Assembly: GCA_032821775.1 (NCBI GenBank)
Contig: JAVLRN010000016.1
Span: 124,001-188,000, forward strand
DNA length: 64,000 nucleotides
Direction: 5' to 3'
From: Sanguinoderma infundibulare
Lineage: Eukaryota > Basidiomycota > Agaricomycetes > Polyporales > Polyporaceae
A program made the position numbers and the translations under genes. Shown here one piece after another: positions 61,842-64,000 of this stretch. A model generated the notes under the pieces. That model was not told the DNA's origin, searched no databases, and saw nothing but the letters and a program-made list of their open reading frames with translations. Position 1 is the first letter of the stretch. The number at the start of each line of letters is the position of its first letter.

Positions 61842-64000
61842 ATGCAAAGGAATATAACTCTCGCGCATACACTGATCTCTTATGTGCTGTGGAAGACACT
61901 TGCCGAGGACACGATTGACGGTGGCGTGGAGATCGGGAGCAACGTTTTGCCTCCGATTGCTCCAGTCACCAATGACGCATGGGCGAGCTGCGTCAAAGCT
62001 CTCCGCGACTATGATGAACACTTGGTCAAGGGATGGAAAGAAGATGTGGACAGTCTACTGGTCTTCGTAAGTATTCCCAAGGCAGCTTCGCAACAACTTG
62101 TATTCATCCAATGTGCTAGGCGGGTCTGTTCTCTGCTGTGCTCACCACCTTCAACATCGAGGCCTACAAACTCCTACAACAGGATCCAGCAGACACTTCT
62201 GCTGCTCTTCTTGCACAGATCTCCAACCAACTTGCTGCTGGCTCTGGCAATGGTTCGACCTCCGCGCCATCGCATAACACTTCTCCTTTCCGTCCCGACG
62301 CTCGCTCTGTCCGGATCAACATCCTCTGGTTCTCCAGCCTCGTCCTTAGTCTTGTCTCGGCCTCCATCGGCATACTCACGAAGCAGTGGCTGCGCGAGTA
62401 TATCAGCAACACCGCGAGCTCTCACCGAGAGAACGCTCGTATCCGGCAGCTGCGCCACGAAGGGTTCGTGCGCTGGCAGATCCCGCTCACGATTGCGCTC
62501 CTACCCATATTGCTGCAGGTCGCCATGGCTCTGTTCTTCGCCGGGCTGCTCGATCTTCTGTGGAGCCTGCACCCCTCCGTGGCTGGAGTCGTGACTGCGC
62601 TGGTCACGATTGCCCTTGCATTCCTGGTCCTCACAACGTTGCTGCCTACTATCCGCGGAGACTGCCCATACAAATCCCCCCAGGCGATGGGCGTCTTCCT
62701 CCTTTCTCAAGCATTCATGCGTCTTCTGTCCTATCTCGCCGGCCGCCTTTATTCTTTCTTGCGCTGGGACCGCCGACAATGGCCTATCTATGTCGAGCCT
62801 AGGCTGTTCAAGCGACGCAGCCGCATCCTCGCTGGATGGCTCCGCCGTCTTATGCATCGGAAGTACTATGGAAGCTGGCGGGAACGCGAGAAAGCCATCG
62901 TGCGTCAGGAGGAGGCGAAGCTGGACCATCGTATCCTCGCCGGAGCTGACGCGACATTCATGGACGACGAGTTCCTTGACCGCGTCGTCCGCGCCTGTAT
63001 AAACGATACCAGCTGTCCTGCAGCTGTGGACTGCCTTCACGAGATCATCGTCCATCGCGCTGATGGGATGATGGACGGTTTCCCGTACTGGAGACACGCG
63101 GATGACGTCGATGGAAGCGTTGCCTTGCTCCTGCACTTGGTTGTCGACATGTTGCCGAGGATCGAGAAGGGCGAAATTACAAGCATCGAGAAAACGCTGC
63201 TCATTGCGGATCATCTGTGCCGCGCAATCCCCTTCGAAGACTCGAAGAACCGCGACAAGATCGTCTACCTGTATCAGCGTCTCTTCGAGAGCCTAGCCAA
63301 GTTCCTTGTGCACCAAGATTCCATCAAGAGGGCTTCATTCGAGCTCATGCGTAGTCTATGGGCGAAGATGTCAGCCCCTGTGCTACCTTCCGGTGAGCTC
63401 ACTTTTTCTGCCAGTGCGTTTGTTAAATATCTGACAATTTACCGTCAGTGATCCAAAGTTTAACCAAGTTTGCGCGCACAGCGAAGCAGGCCGACGAAGT
63501 CGACACATTCTACCTCGCGTGCGAGATGGCGCTCGGCTTCTCGACGCGCTCGGACCTTCCGCGCGTGGTCTTGAACAACGTTCGTGGCGAGCTTCAAGTC
63601 ATCCTCGAAGACCTTGAAGGTCATCTCATCGCGCCAGACCACGGCGTCGGTGCACTCGGCCCGGGGCAGTCCGCGTCCATCCTGCTCGCGCTCGAGGAAC
63701 TCGCCGTGCTGGACCCGGACCTCATCAGCACGAACATCCTGCGCATACTCGACCACGTCCGGCTCGATGGCCCTCCTGCGGGCATGACGTCTGACACGAA
63801 CAGCATGGCGAGCTTCTTGCAGCGGCGCCTGGCATCGGCGCGAGCGTTGAGGAAGCTGCGGCAGTCGAAGCCGAGGTGGCAGAGACCGGATCCGCAGCGG
63901 CGGAAGGCGATACACGTGCGCGGGAGGGAGGACCTGGCGGCGTTGAACTTGCAGCTACCGACCACACCCGTGAGAGAAACGCGGCAGGAGGAGGATGGAC
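61842..64000 (+). CDS. DUF6535 membrane protein, 3' end outside the window
   Basis: Basidiomycete-specific DUF6535 (PF20153) protein of unknown function. The domain begins with WASCVKALRDYDEHLVKGWK and DVDSLLVF; an intron (62067-62119, GTAAGT...GCTAG) leads in phase to AGLFSAVLTTFNIEAYKLLQ. The following helices are INILWFSSLVLSLVSASIGI, LLPILLQVAMALFFAGLLDL and VVTALVTIALAFLVLTTLLP. After the membrane part comes a cytoplasmic helical region with WREREKAIVRQEEAKLDHRI. A second intron (63393-63448) joins LLPS to VIQSLTKFARTAKQADEVDT, and the frame stays open to the window edge. The given start (ATG 61842) is only the first in-frame methionine near the domain; the true first exon may lie upstream. 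No stops or shifts in over 1.9 kb of coding sequence. Confidence 0.78.

Overview
The window is nuclear DNA of a filamentous basidiomycete, most likely an Agaricomycete of the Polyporales type. The genes are broken by short introns (about 45-65 bp, GTRNGT...YAG). The protein families are typical of mushroom-forming fungi: DUF6533 and DUF6534 seven-helix membrane proteins, DUF6535, Gre2-like reductases in many copies, and fungal phenol 2-monooxygenases. No rRNA, tRNA, CRISPR array or bacterial-type operon was seen.

Layout. 0.1-4.3 kb: two minus-strand DUF6533 membrane protein genes. 5.0-5.8 kb: broken methyltransferase. 7.1-10.5 kb: alcohol acetyltransferase-like gene whose probable N-terminal exon lies 2 kb upstream, across a pyrimidine-rich stretch. 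11.6-12.3 kb: internally deleted reductase. 12.4-14.1 kb: third DUF6533 gene. 14.9-18.3 kb: a block bounded by 32-bp inverted repeats that holds a decayed delta-9 desaturase and a decayed basidiomycete-specific gene. 18.9-23.0 kb: two reductases with a phenol hydroxylase relic between them. 24.7-25.9 kb: secreted proline-rich protein. 27.7-29.4 kb: probable oxidase relic and a decayed reductase. 30.4-34.0 kb: APH-fold kinase and another reductase. 35.0-35.9 kb: cytochrome P450 relic. 36.7-38.5 kb: DUF6534 gene. 39.8-48.6 kb: two phenol 2-monooxygenases. 49.7-50.2 kb: MITE-like element. 51.8-54.7 kb: duplicated alpha/beta hydrolase, one copy broken. 54.8-56.2 kb: sixth reductase. 57.3-60.4 kb: ADIP-type coiled-coil protein. 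61-64 kb: DUF6535 gene running off the end.

The strongest theme is a dispersed family of six extended short-chain dehydrogenases (Gre2/cinnamoyl-CoA-reductase type) with almost identical exon sizes. Four are intact and two are broken. With two phenol hydroxylases, a hydroxylase relic, a P450 relic, an alpha/beta hydrolase and an acyltransferase, the region looks like a fast-turnover accessory locus for aromatic or aldehyde metabolism and detoxification. Joint function is an inference from gene content only. The many relics and frameshifts point to birth-and-death evolution helped by transposable elements, or in part to sequence errors.
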